NCBI GenBank assembly: GCA_013397865.1
Contig: VZTI01002343.1
Span: 1,392,412-1,456,411, forward strand
Direction: 5' to 3'
Length of the DNA: 64,000 bases
Source: Struthidea cinerea
Taxonomy: Eukaryota; Chordata; Aves; Passeriformes; Corcoracidae
A program made the translations under genes and the position numbers. Shown here one piece after another: positions 48,899-62,300 of the stretch (position 1 is the first letter of the stretch; every line of letters begins with the position of its first letter). Under the pieces are notes generated by a model. The model was given only the letters and a program-made list of their open reading frames with translations. It was not told the origin of the DNA and made no database searches.

Positions 48899-51800
48899 AT
48901 TTAAACTACATTTATATTTTTAAAATATGCCAATTTCCATTGTCAAAAGAAATAAAATTATTATTTTTTTTAATTTTGGGATTTCTATTTTAGCATTTTG
49001 TGAGGGTTCCACTTAACTGGTTTTTCCTCAGCTATTAGTAATTTTCTAATGGTAATTGCGGGTAGTGTGTTAGCACTTGTCCAAAGCTTTCCTTTATTTT
49101 TCTGTGGCATTATAATAATGCCAATTATAGTATAAAATCCAAATCACAACAGAGAGATAGGATTTTCTTTTGTTCAAGTGAATAGGTAACAAGAAACCTA
49201 TTGTGTATTGTAATGAAGAAAGCTTTTTTGTTGTAAGAAGGAAGAGAGATTTAGAATTAAAGATCCAGTTTTCCATTTGACCACACAGCTCCTCTGCACA
49301 AATATACTTTGCTAATCCCCAGTAATCTGAATGAATCTTTTCCCTAACTACCAGGAATCATTAGCCAGATAAAAATCTTTGCTACCTTAATTTTATTACC
49401 TGCAATGGCATTTGTTTAAATTTAAAACCATGGAATACAATAATCAAATGTAAAGCTAGGCTTAAACTACTCCAAAGAAAAGAGTTGAATTGAATTAGAA
49501 ATCCTTCTACAGGTAACATGGATCTGCATAGTGGATAGACTTTCCTTAGAAAATAAAATGTCGTATCAGATCTAAGAAAGAGCATGAACTATAGAAGATT
49601 ATATCTTATTTAGTAACTCAGGATGCTTCTGAACTAGAAGCAAGAGGAGAATTCAATCCTCTTCACACTAACAATAGTCTGAGTCAACATAATAGAACCA
49701 CTGGATATTTCTGACGCATACTTTAAAAAGGAGAAAGATTATCAATTACCTCACTTATCTTGTTTAGAACAACAGCATCAGTGTTCTTAAGAAGGAATAC
49801 AAAGCCTGTACATGTGTGCCTTGCCTTCACAGTCATCCTCACTACTATATGTACTTGAGCTGCTGATGAATATCAATAACTGAAAGAGGGTGCACAATGC
49901 TGGCAATCAGGAACCGAAATTGTACACCAGAAACAGGCCTATTCTGCACACCACAGTCATCGCTGTGCGCCCCAAAGTCATTGCGCATTTCCCCTCTACT
50001 TTTACTTAGATTGGAATTCAATACCTGGAAATTAAGTGGCTATTTTTTTTGCCTTTTTTTTTTTTTAAATAGGATATTAAATTAGACACCAAGGAATGGA
50101 CTACTTTTGAAATAAACATAAATACATGGAAATAAGATTACTTAGCAGTAGTTGCTGTCAGTGCACAGAATGTCCTAGGTGCTGTACTGAGCTTGACTAA
50201 ACACTCTTACTGTTCCTGAAAAGAAATTATAATGGCAAGAAAGGCTGAATAAACATTTAGAATCACAACTGTTTTCAGAAATAATTTTTTCAACTCTGTG
50301 CTAGGCTTGCATTTGTCAATGTGTAGCAGCTTCTGAATAATTAGGAGTTTATTAATAAGAACATTTGCAAAACTTGTTAAATAAAAAGCATCTACAAGAA
50401 ATTACAATGAATGGGAAGATTCAAACAGACTTTATTATCCTTTTTCTCTTTTGCAGAGATAATTGTGGATGTGATGAGGCTTTTTATCTAAATGAAGGAA
50501 AATGTAAAAAAATCTTTCACCAAAAGTGCTAGTTTTTGGCTAAAATCCTTTTCTCCTCAGAGTTGCCAGAAGCACTGTAGCCTAGGTGACCATGTTGGCC
50601 ATCAAAGTGAAAAACTTGTATACTATCTGTACACTAAAACTTACACTGCTAGGTAACTCTAGAAATCGTGATAATTTAGTGCTCTTGACTTTTGTATCTG
50701 AAAGAGTAATTACCTGAATTGCTCTCCAGTGGCAGGACTGAATTTGATGAGTGGGAGGAAGCACTGCGGAGATGCTAAAGTTCACTCTGAATTTACAAAT
50801 GTCTTTTGTCATGTCACTGGAGATAACAGGTGAGTTCCTGAATGTAGGCAAATAGCCTGTAAATGAGAACATGGTGTGTGTAATGGAGCAGGGTACCAAG
50901 ATCCCTGGATTAAATCAAACAAGATGAGGTAAGGACCAGATGCACCCTGATGCCATTATGAGATCAAACAATCTCTGCTGAGCCTTTGTGGTCAAATAAT
51001 ATATCACTGCACACTGTTCTGGGCATCAAAGTGTCTGCAGGGGTTGTACTTTATGTGGTCCTTTTCTGTGTCTGCTCCCTCCAGGATCTTTGTTCTTTAG
51101 GTTTTGCTTTGTGACCACTTCTTTAGACTAACAGCAAGCTGAGGGGAGTCTTTGGCAAAAGAAGCCTTGTTTTCATGAAGATGCGGATCAGGAATGTGAG
51201 ACTTTCTAGCTGTTTGTCGAAGAACTGACAGCTACAAGCACAGTAAGATGTCAGATCCACGATGCTTATGTCTCGAGGATATCTAGTCCTTGTAAACCCA
51301 AATATCTGAAGAAGAGAGGTAATTGTGACTAGTAGCTAGGGTTTTTTTTGTTTTATTTTCAACAGCAGAGATTATCGACATTCTGCTCAGAGATTAACAC
51401 TCTTTGTCTGATTTAAATTTCCTGGTAGTTTGGCTTTCCTCCCTTAACTTTGGACATGCCTCTGAATGTATACCTCTTTCTTTTGCTTCCTGTCTGGGAG
51501 AGAGAGTTAATTACCTGCATACTTTTTAAATCCTTATATTTACCAGACCACCTTTCCCCCACAGCTTTTGTCCTCGCAATTTCAGCAAACAATATTGTGT
51601 TTGGAATTGTCCATAAAATCTAGAGTGTCACGGATTTTTGAAAAAGCTTCTGGATCATGTAAGTCTGAATCATTCTTAACCAGGCTCCACCTGGAACTGA
51701 ATAATCACAAAAAGTAAAAAAAATTAATTGTTCGATCAAAGACTAACAATTTTCTGGCTCATGTAAAGGCAATGAATTTTACCTTCAGAGGACTTTTGAG

Positions 51801-52368
51801 ATCTAAGACCATCTAGATACTGGTAAACACTAAGTGGATTTTTCTTTAAAGGGTATTTTAACAAAAGTCTCAATGAGTAGGGAATCTTCCTTCTTTTGAG
51901 ATTCCTGGGGAATGCTCACCCATACTTTCACACTTGCCTGAAAAGTTTTGAGAGGAGGAGGAGGAAAGAAGAATCAGGTGTTTTGTTGCCCCAGAGTTAA
52001 AATGCGGAAATTTCAATGAAGACGCTGTCTCATCTTATTTAATACAAATTGTAAAGAGAAAAGGTGACAATGGAGGAATTAAATTGATTTTCTATAGTGT
52101 GGAAACTCAGCAAGGCAGTCTAAGAATTTTTATTATTTTTATTTTACAGTTTCATGTTTGTGTAGGTCAAGAAAGCTGTGAGCAAGAAAAGTGCCCTCAG
52201 AAGAAAGAAAATCATAAATAAATAAACTAAAGCACTTTAAAATAGTTGCTCCCCAAAAATAAACCAGTGTAAAAAGAAATCTACAGTATTGTGTTGGAAA
52301 AATACGGATTGGTTAGTTCAGTATGATGCACCAAAACTGGTTTATTCAACATTGTGGAGAGGTTCAGA

Positions 52369-52391
52369 TCTTGCAGCTGAGAGCTGCAAGA
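52369..52391. repeat. Perfect 10-bp inverted repeat with 3-base loop
   Basis: TCTTGCAGCT (52369-52378) pairs with AGCTGCAAGA (52382-52391) around GAG. The balanced base composition and tight loop make this the most stable small hairpin noticed in the window. It is too short for a microRNA precursor on its own. Confidence 0.92.
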
Positions 52392-53251
52392 ACTAAACTG
52401 GAGATTTAGAACTGCTTTAGCCTGATCTCTTTCCATCTCCAGAAGCATGAGCTCTGCATCAGCAGGAGACATAGGCCATAACTTTTATGCATAAGAGTTT
52501 GTAACTTAGCATTTTTCTCTGGCCTGGGGGGAGCACTTCCTGAGCAAGTCTATTAACCATGACGAGATTGACTACTGTGAGCCACCTTCTTAGAGTTAAG
52601 AGTGAACGTTTCCTCTCTAGCCACAAAGATGCTGCAGGTGCCCAGTTTCATCAGAAGACATTAGTCTGTAGATCCCAGTCCCCCAGGATGTTTAAGTTCA
52701 GCCCTCGGTGACACTGTTACGGAAACCATTGAATTGCAGATGCAGTTTGTCCTTCCACTTTCCTTACAAACTGGCTTAGATGTCATTCAGTAAAGTCCCG
52801 GCTGAATCTCTCATCATCGTTACTGAAAACCAGTCCTCAGTATGTCTGAAACACTGGCCTCAAAATTCTGACTTTGATTTCTGGGTTGGGTATTCAGCCA
52901 ATGTCTTTGTGCTGCTGAGCATCACAGTGTGTAAATGTCACAGTCTGGACAATTGCATTTATGATAAGGTGTGTCATTTCCAAAATTAGTTTTGATATGG
53001 AATTTCAAAGACACTGAAGAAGTGTTCCAGAATTCAGGCAAAACTGCCAATTGTCTCTGCAAGCACTGCTGCCCTGTATCTTACCTGAGAAGTCTCCCCT
53101 TCCTCCTCCCTCCACCACCAAAAACCAGAGAAGTCACACAACATTAAATTCTTGTGTAAAATTTACACTCTGAAATACGTAAATTCTTTTCCTGCCATTG
53201 AAGAACATTTCCCTAGCCCAAACCAAGGCAATTTAGGACTGCTCAGCCCTG

Positions 53252-53348
53252 CCTAACCTAACCTAACCTAACCTAACCTCACCTCACCTCACCTCACCTC
53301 ACCTCACCTCACCTCCCCTCCCCTCACCTCACCTCACCTCACCTCACC
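53252..53348. repeat. Pentanucleotide array, (CCTAA)5 then (CCTCA)n
   Basis: Five CCTAA units are followed by about fourteen pentamer-scale units of CCTCA, interrupted once by CCTCCCCTCC. The switch is one base per unit (A to C), so the array probably expanded again after a point change. It is a microsatellite of about 97 bp. The CCTAA part equals the complement of TTAGG but is not the vertebrate telomere repeat, which is a hexamer. Confidence 0.95.
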
Positions 53349-56300
53349 ATACCATCTTGGTTTTTTGCAGCTTGAGATTTGGCCTGAAATAAAGTCTTTT
53401 GAAGGATGTAATGATGCTGGAATGAAGATATTTCTGATAAAGCTAAAAGCTGAGGCCAGAGTATATGCTAAATTCTGCTTGCAGTGCTGTGGCTGAGGGA
53501 CAAAACCAGTCTAAGAAATAATTTCTTAAATGACTGAAACTTGTGTGACTTGAACTCCTTTGTCATCACTTTTAGAAAAAGATTTAAGATTTATTGACAA
53601 TTGCCCTAAAAGTTTCCTGGAGGGCCAAAACTTGTCAAGGGAGACAGGATTTAATTTCAGATCGTGGGCAGATGTGGTGTTCTGTAGGATGGTTCTTCAA
53701 GTATTATTCCCTTCCTTGCAAGACAGTGGAAAAATAAGCCCCAGAACACATAATAGACTATAAAAAATTACTAGTGTCCAAACCACAGACAAAATCCAGA
53801 ATGCAAAATAAAGGATTATGGTTAATTTGGAAAGTTGAGAAAATGTTTAGAGGGAAAGAACAAATGCAACTGCTGGTTAGATTTCAAATTAGCTCTATGA
53901 TGAATACTAAACTATATTTAAGTAATATCCTTAATATTATTTAAACCAATAAAGATTAGGACATTTTAATTGGGTTCATAATGAAAAAGCTAATGGCCCT
54001 TTGACTTCAGTCAGAACTTGCCAAGATAAAATATTTAAGTGTAAATATAAGATTCCTTGCTATGCCTAGGGATTAAGTGGAACAGCTAGAAATTTTCAAT
54101 CCCATTCAGGAGCCACTAACACTACTGCTAACTATTAAGAGGAAAAAAGCATCAGCTTCTTTTCCTAAATTTTTATTAAGCTGGCAGAAATTGTTGTAAA
54201 GCTATCAGAGAGGTTTCTTTATTTCCAAAACATGCTAGCATTATTTTCGGAAAGTTTTGTAATGACTAGAGAGTTCTATCTAAAATATAGACATGCAGAA
54301 TTCAAACATTATTCTTACATCTACCTGGGAAAATTTATATGGCAGTCATGTAATGGCAAGTAAAAGGACAAGCCTAAAAGGACTTGCACTAGCTACAAGC
54401 AGGCAGGGGTCTATAAGCATATGTGTGCAAAGGTGCTCTGTGAAAGATTACCACACTATTTCAGTGAAAAAGATGGTGAAGTTTTAAAAGGTACATGAAA
54501 AAAAGAAATCATACTCTTTTTAAAGAGCTTTTTTGTCTTTTTTTTTTTTAATGAAACGCTCGTGTTTTCCTTACTTATATGTTCTGCTCTTTCTTAGATG
54601 ACAGTCTTAAATGTATCTAGATAGTCCTATAAACAAATAATTTGACATTATCCAGAACAAAGAAGGACTTGAAAAGGACTTGAATTTTCTGCTTGTAGAC
54701 TCGTACTTTCAGTAGCAGGTAATATTAAGACTCTTTTTGTACTATTTGAAATATTACTGTTTCTAGTTTGTTTTCCTATTTCAACTTTGCACAAATTTAG
54801 TTTTTTAACTACCTTTTCATTTTATGTTAAACATTAGTTACTTCTTTCTGCCATCAGCTGTATCACTTCACTAATATTCTATTATTCTTTATGTCTTTTC
54901 CATTTTATTCTCGCTTCCATATAGCTTTACTCTATTTTGCCCAGGCAAGTTGTGGAAACCTTTGTCTTTGAAGTTATTCAGCACATCACAAGATATGACC
55001 CAAAGAATCTGCTATGACTGTGTTGCTGGATTTAATTTTGAAATTGTCCTGTGATGATCAGGGGTTGGCCTCTAGACTTTTCTTTGCTGAAGGTTTCCTC
55101 AGGTTTGTGATGGTCAAGATTGAAGAGGCAACAGGAGTGACAGCTCCTCTCCAGAGGTTCTATTGGTGTGGCCCCTTCACTGAAATAGAGGACATTAATC
55201 ATTGTTCACAGCCATGACACAATTATTACATTTGGACTGCTAGTTTATATTGGGAATTAATCCACATTTACTGGTATATTTACACTCCTGTAATATTGCT
55301 GGCTGTTTACAATCAACACTTTTTATTGGAAGGTAAGAAAAGAATTTTTTTTTCAGTATAGTATGCTTCAGTGTTCTTTTGTGTAGTTCAGTAAAGTTGG
55401 CAATGTAACAATGTTTACAGGATGTATTTAAAACTACATAAATTGAGTTTCATTTTATGATGTAGCATAAATATGAATTATGCAACTGGTGGCTCTCTTT
55501 AAAAATTCTAATTTAGCATTAGGAAGTTAGCTGTAAATTCTAATTTCCCATCTGCTCACCATGTACCTACCACTTCTGGAGAAGATAAATTGAATTATTT
55601 GCCTTACCTAATGCAGAAATAAACTATCATTCAAAGACTCAGTTAAACTTATTAGGAGAGATTTGCTAACTCTTTAGAAAAGACTCATAAGTAACTTTTA
55701 AGTATCAGTAAAATATATACAGAAACACATTAGGAACTGTTCTGACACTTTAAATTATGACATGAAATTAAATATCTTGTTGTTTCCCTAGCAAAAACTG
55801 AGCAACTTACAGATGTTGAACTCTAATTCTAATTAGTGAAGGGATGAAATTAGAAAAATTAGAAGAAATTCGAAAAAGAAAAAAAAGCATAAATTTCACT
55901 GAAAAAAAGTTAACATTAGTAAGTCAGAAGAAATAATCTAGATTAAATAATGAAAACCACTGTTTTGCAAAACGATTTGTCTCAGACAGCAAAGTGTGTA
56001 GGAAAGGTCTAAAAAGGTTTTAGCTCACAATGTCCCTACCTTATAGCATGATAGAGAGCTACAGAGAGCTTCTCGTGCAAATTCTTCAAAATATCAGCAG
56101 AAACTTTGGCAAAAGCCAGACTGCATAATGCTCTGTCTAGGAAATCTCAGGGACCTCCACTCCTGTGCACTTTACTTACAGGTGACTAGATGCAAACTAC
56201 AACTGAAAATAAAGGAGCAGGAGGGCAGTAGAGCCAAGTCCCATACGAATGAAATTGGAAGTTTGCAGCCTCAACTGAGATGCTACAACCTCTTACATAC

Positions 56301-59300
56301 TCTTCCCACTCAATTTTGTTGTTCCACAAACCCCTGTGAGGGTTTAAAGCCTTGACTTGAGGCTCTCATCAGCTCCCTGTGGTATTTGTCCTCAGAAAAG
56401 CACACACAATTGGATTTAACATGATATGGATATCTTGGGGAAAACCCCAAATACCCACTAGAGTGCACACAAAATCACACATCAGTATGCAAAGGGACTT
56501 CACTCTGACCTACCCAACCTATCCCATCTGCCTTTGAACAAATTGCATGACCAGTGTAAAACAAACATAGTAAGCAGCTTTTTTTTTTCCCTAGGGGTCC
56601 TGATTTTTGCTAGAACAACAAAATATGCCATCATGAATCTCTCTTCATGACTATTTAAAAAAAAAATCTAGGTCTGAGAAGTCAGGGCAATTCCAGCCTT
56701 ACCCCAGACAATGTAAAACATAGACTTGGACTTGGGGTTCTGTGCCTGGTTTCACTGCAAAGACTGAGCCTCTCAGCACACACGTACTATCAAAGTCTGA
56801 TGGGACCCAGGAAAAAGGCTTTGTCCATCTAGCTCTCCCAGCGGGCTTACATCTCCAGGACTGAACGTTGCTGGCAATGCCAATCTTTCAGAACTTAATT
56901 TTTGTCTTGTGTACTCAATTCAACATGTAGAAGAGCTGCATGAAACATTCCTCATGGGAACGCTCAACATGACATTTACTACCTCCTGGGAAAATGCATT
57001 AATTATTGGCCTTTTGGTAAACGGCTGAAGAAGGTTCATCTCTACGTGGTTGAAGACAACATGCTGCATAGTTTCATTATGTATTTTGTATCTGCTAATT
57101 TTTAGACATGTTCCTGACTTGTTACCATATAAATCACCTTCTGGTCTTTTTCCATTCCGTAATGATGCAAGCATTGGGAAGCCCAAGGAGGATTGTAAGG
57201 ATTGCTGTTGTCTCCTGTGTTCAGCCCAGAATGAGATGCAGATCTAGCTTCAAGCAAATTTCAATACAAGTTAGGTAGCTAGAAGACAAGAGCCTGCAAA
57301 AAACGGAGTAGAAAGAAGTGGTGCAAGGTGCAATGTGAAATTTGGAAATATTGCCAGTCTCACGACTTCTTAGAGTTTCTGATCTCCTTATTTTCTTTCA
57401 ATAGAATTTATTTTGAGAAAGTATTTCCTTGAGTGAGAATGAAGAGAAAGGGGAAGAAAACAACAAGTTTAACAATAGAAGAAGGAGAGAACCTGTCCCA
57501 GCAGAATTTATGAAAGGCTGTCAGACCTTGGCAACTTCGTTACTAGAACTGGAAGGGATTTTTCAAGCAGAAATCAATGTAATAATAAAGTGCCAATTTC
57601 TTGGACAAGGAATCTTCTTCATGTATGTTTTTTCTTTTGCAATAGTTCAATGGATCCTAGTTTGAACAATCTAGTAGGGTTCTTGGCAACCTAACAGCAT
57701 CTGGCTCCAGATCAGGGACTTAGCAGCTGGTCCTGCCTTTGAGCAGCCAGTTTGTCAGGGCAGTCTTTCTGTTGAGACACCCTGGGTAAACAGCAATGCT
57801 TGAAATTTCTTGGCAGAGCTTGTTGGATTGTTCTCAGCTTTTCTGCTTCACATCACTGAAAGATGGTAGGAAGACTTGGAATATTATTAAGCTTTGCCCA
57901 GTTCTGTACATTGGTGTGTAGAGATGGAAGTCACCAGGGCCCTCTCCTGTCAGGACAGTTTCTGGGGACTCCTCACAGGTGTTGCTACTCAGGTTTGCAT
58001 GTCATGACACCACATCAGTGGCACTTGTGCATGTATAATTTCCGGTCCTATGCCAAATGAAACAAAAAGCTGACATGCATTATCCCATATAAAATTGAGT
58101 AAAGTCTGTGGCTTTCCCACCTTCTCCCTTCATCATTTTGCAGACTGTCTTTTGCCTGCAAATTCACTGCATCTCGTATACAAACTTGCACATGTTTGTG
58201 AGAATATATATATATGATTCAGCTTGATCATCATACAAATAGCTTCTCTGTTTGAGGGCTAGACTAGGTAGACTAGGTTAAATTAAATTTCTGTGCCATT
58301 TGAATATTCTACTTGCTATTAAAACTAAATTCAGTTTCCTGAGAGAACCAGCACATTTGCATCCAGTGAGATTTTAGCACTATCCATATTTGCTGGGGAG
58401 TGTATTGCTCTCTGTAAATCCACAGCACTGACTATTTCAGTGCAGGAATCAGCCTTCGTTTTATATGGGATAAAATATTTCTTTTACCACTAGGGGACAA
58501 TGTTGCTCTTCATTTAATACAGTTGTTCTGGTGACAGCGGTAAAGCATTTTACACTATTTTTAGCAAACTTGAGTGTTAAAACTGGTTTCTGCAATACAA
58601 AAGAACACTTTTCCTCAGCATCTACAGTACGTCCACAGTGCATGCTCTCATTTGAAATAATCAAAATATTTCTATTTTAAAGAGGAATCAAAACCAGGCT
58701 TATTACTGTGGAACTCACTTTATTAGTGCACTGTTAAATGTGAAATTTTATTAAGTATCCAGTTCTATTTTGGCACAAGAAAACTAGTTTGCTTTATTTC
58801 TATATTCTGTTACTTTTAGGGCTTTGGGGGGGTTGTTTTTTTGGTTTTTATTTTTTTTCTTTTCCTTTATGAGAAAAAGGTATCTGGTTGAAGAGCTCAT
58901 CAGTAAAGAAGAATTAGGATCAATTAATAATGCAGTCAGATGTGTACAGGCACTGCATGACCCATCCTCTGTGTGCCCTGCTCTGAGGCTCTAATTTGTT
59001 ATTGAAGCTCCAACTTGCAGTTATTGAAATGCATAGTTTCTAGTCTGTGAGAAGAGGAGAATTTGAAAAGAATATGCAATGATTCTAAGAAAAAAAAATG
59101 AGAAACACAGTAGGAATTTAGAATGATTTTGCTTTAATGAGCAAATTATTAGTCACTTCCCAAATACGTGTAATTATCAAGGCAAGCAGCTTTGCTACAA
59201 TAGAGAAAAATATGAAATCTCAACAGATAATGCACATCTACCCATGCATGAATTAAAAAACAAATTAAAAAAAACCAAATGGAAATTAGTCTAATGTAAT

Positions 59301-62300
59301 AATCTTTTTTTTATTCTGCTACCTTGAATTACCCTTTTGCAGCTATGTTTAACATGAAGAACGTCCACAGTTTTCAGCTAGCTCAACTGTGCAGAAAGAG
59401 ACTATTGAGTGTAACTGAGGCACATAACAGCAATTTCAATCACGGCAAATGTTTTATGTGCCATAATTACTGGCTGTTTCATTACTCCTTATGTAAAAAA
59501 TATAATTTGAATAGTTTTGTCACCATCACTTTTAAAAAATTTAATTGTCAAATATTTACCTGTTTTCCCTGACTACATTGTTGTGTGCTAATGCAGTTTA
59601 GATCTGCAGCAAGTCATTAGGGGTACAGATTTATGCAGTTCATCTTTGAAATGCACCTCATCAGCAGAATTATTTGTATTTTCTCTGCATTTTCCCTCGG
59701 GAGTGCTGAGCCTTTGAGCAGGCAATCTCCACTTAACTGCAGTGGAGGGGACTAGCACATATTTCAGAAGATGCTCAGATACACAGATGCTGTGAATGCA
59801 GATATCTCATGACTTAAACAATCTGGATCTAAAAGCTATCCAAAATCAGTAGTGCTGGCCAAAGTTTTCAAACAAAAATCTAATCTGCAGCAAATATTAA
59901 CTTAACCAAGTAAAACGAAACAGAGGGTTCTGTTGGTTTTAGTGATAAGTTTTTCTTAATATTTGAATAAAAATCAGGCATTGAAACCCAGGATAACCCT
60001 CAACTCGATTGTTGTATAAGGACACATGAAACAGAAGTACAAGGCCTTGAAATAAAACAGACATCACGGTGATTAAAGCCAGGCCATTACATAATATTTA
60101 TTAGTGTCTCATCTGTGTGTGCTTATTATTTCTTATCAAATCTCTGAGAGCATTTGCTCCTAGTCATAGTCAGCTATTTTACTGCGTGGGGGAAAACCTC
60201 CACATTATCTTAGCTTTAAATGAGGACAATAGAATCAAGATGAAATAGCTTCTGAAACACACTCAGAAATTGTGCAACAGAGCTTGAAAATAATGCAGAA
60301 CCCTGAAATAAACAACCTGCTTCCACATCCACTAATTCAAAAGACAGCAACCCCCAACTTTTTCAAAAAGCTGCCTGATGTAATTTAAACATTTGGCAAC
60401 ATGTACTTGGACATAGAGCCCTGTCCTCTGTGTGAATGGATCTGTGTGCTGCCATCACCAGTTGAATTCTACTGCTTTGCACCACCTTTCCACAGCACTT
60501 TCTGAATCTGACTATAGGATTATTAACATAATGATGGTGTGGTATACCTAGATAGTAATTCAGAATCACTTCTATACAATGAGACTGGTGACACTGTAAT
60601 TGAGGTAGTTCCTTCAAAAACATCACAACTTCCCAGTAACTGATTTTGCTTTCTCTTTTTAAAATGCTGCTTCCAGGGTCATCAGCACAAGGAGACAATC
60701 TTTACTTATATTTATGACTACACTATCTAGTTATAGAAAATGTTTTATTTTGCTCTTGAGCACTAAGAAACCAATGGTTTAATGACCATATAAACCAGAG
60801 GGGTTTAGGTAAGTGTCATTAGGTAATGCTAACTCTAGGCTTTTAATTATCCCCTGTTTAAAATAAAACGATCCTTGATGATAGAAAGTTTAATTTGGAA
60901 GGAGAAAAGGGTCTTCTGCTAAAACACAAATACCAGAAGTGCAGTTTTAAATAGTAAGACAGGACATTGATCAAATAACTTGAGAAGGAACAATTTCAGA
61001 AGCTGATCAACTCAAGCCAGTGTACTTTAAAACAAGGAGCAGACAGCAGTCTTGCCATCAGTAGCCTATGGGGAAGCAGCTGGTGTTTGGGGGCTCAGTC
61101 GTGGAAGATGTTTAACACTGCAGTTTCAATCATACTATTTGGAAAGCTGTCATAGACCAGGGATATCAAATATGAGCAGGAGTTCTGGCAGGTGGAATGC
61201 ATGGTGCTGCAAACTCAGTGAAGAGCTAAGCACCGCTTTGTGTGCCTTTTGGAACAGAAATAAAGTAATACAGCCTTGTGGCTGGCAATGAGAAAGAATG
61301 TCAGTGTGTGGGGCACAGCTCAGTATCATCTATCCAAGCCTCACAAGATGCATTCTGATCAGCCTGAATGCAAGACAATGAAAATTAGTAAGAAACAAGA
61401 TACAGACAGAGTCAATTATATACAGGATATTAGAGTATGAATGATTCTGCCTTATTTGTATTATCTGCCTACAAAAGCAAAATTTCAATGTGCCTCTTTA
61501 GAATCTAATATCAGTTGGAGTTACATCTATTCCCATCTGTTGATCTTTTCATATCTGTTTTGCCAGCTATGAAAATAACAGAGTATGTAGTTGTCATTTC
61601 CAAATTAAATCATAAATTGACCTCTAGCAAGCTCTGCCTATGAGCTATAGATGACAGCATCAGTTCATTCTGATTGCTGTGAAAGGGATATGGTAGAAAA
61701 ATCACTAGTTGGCCAATTGCAATTCATAAATAATCTTCTTGGTGAAGATTCTTTCCAGGTCTTTTCTTGAAAAAGGGATGCATATTTTGGCCTGCTTGTA
61801 ACAGAAGCACATCCAGAGGCAAGTAAACTGGAAGTTGCCAAATATATTACCCAAATGCTGACAAATTTGCCAGAGTGGAGAGTTTAGTACAGAAGTCTAG
61901 AAACAGCTTCTAAACAAAGGAAAAAAACTAATTTACATGAAAATGTGAATCCAAAGGTTAGTGCAATAGAGGTTTGCGTTCTGAAAGCAAAACGTTTCCT
62001 TTTGCCCAAGGCCTGAATGATGATCTGAAAACTGTGCTTGCTCTTGCCTGATCCTAGAGGTGCTTAAATTTACTAGCTGGGTACTTAACCGGTTTTAAAA
62101 AGCAAAAGGCCCTTCAGCCTGTGTTATCAAAGTCTGAAACCAGGTGCTCCAATTCTGAGCAACTCAGGACTTGACTCTTGTCTGATCATGGTCAAAGTAG
62201 GGATGAAATTCATGTCCTCTAAGTTTTGATGTCTTTAATATTCAGACATCTATGTCTGTGCACACCAGTGGAAAGACTGCTTTATAAAGGGACAGATTTT

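Larger units (their letters stand above)
46516..53250. other. AT-rich intergenic or intronic DNA, no gene seen
   Basis: No supported gene. The longest frame, 47454-47813 (plus, 119 codons), is Leu/Phe/Pro/Ser-rich, as expected from a T/C-rich strand, with no recognised domain. An 18-bp AT-only palindrome lies at 48881-48898 and a 10-bp mixed-sequence hairpin at 52369-52391. A short purine-rich GAG/GGA stretch lies near 51952-51972. Confidence 0.55.

Noticed and set aside
53252..53280. Interstitial telomere repeat
   Set aside because: The unit is CCTAA (5 bp), whereas vertebrate telomeres are CCCTAA (6 bp). It grades into CCTCA, so it is a microsatellite.
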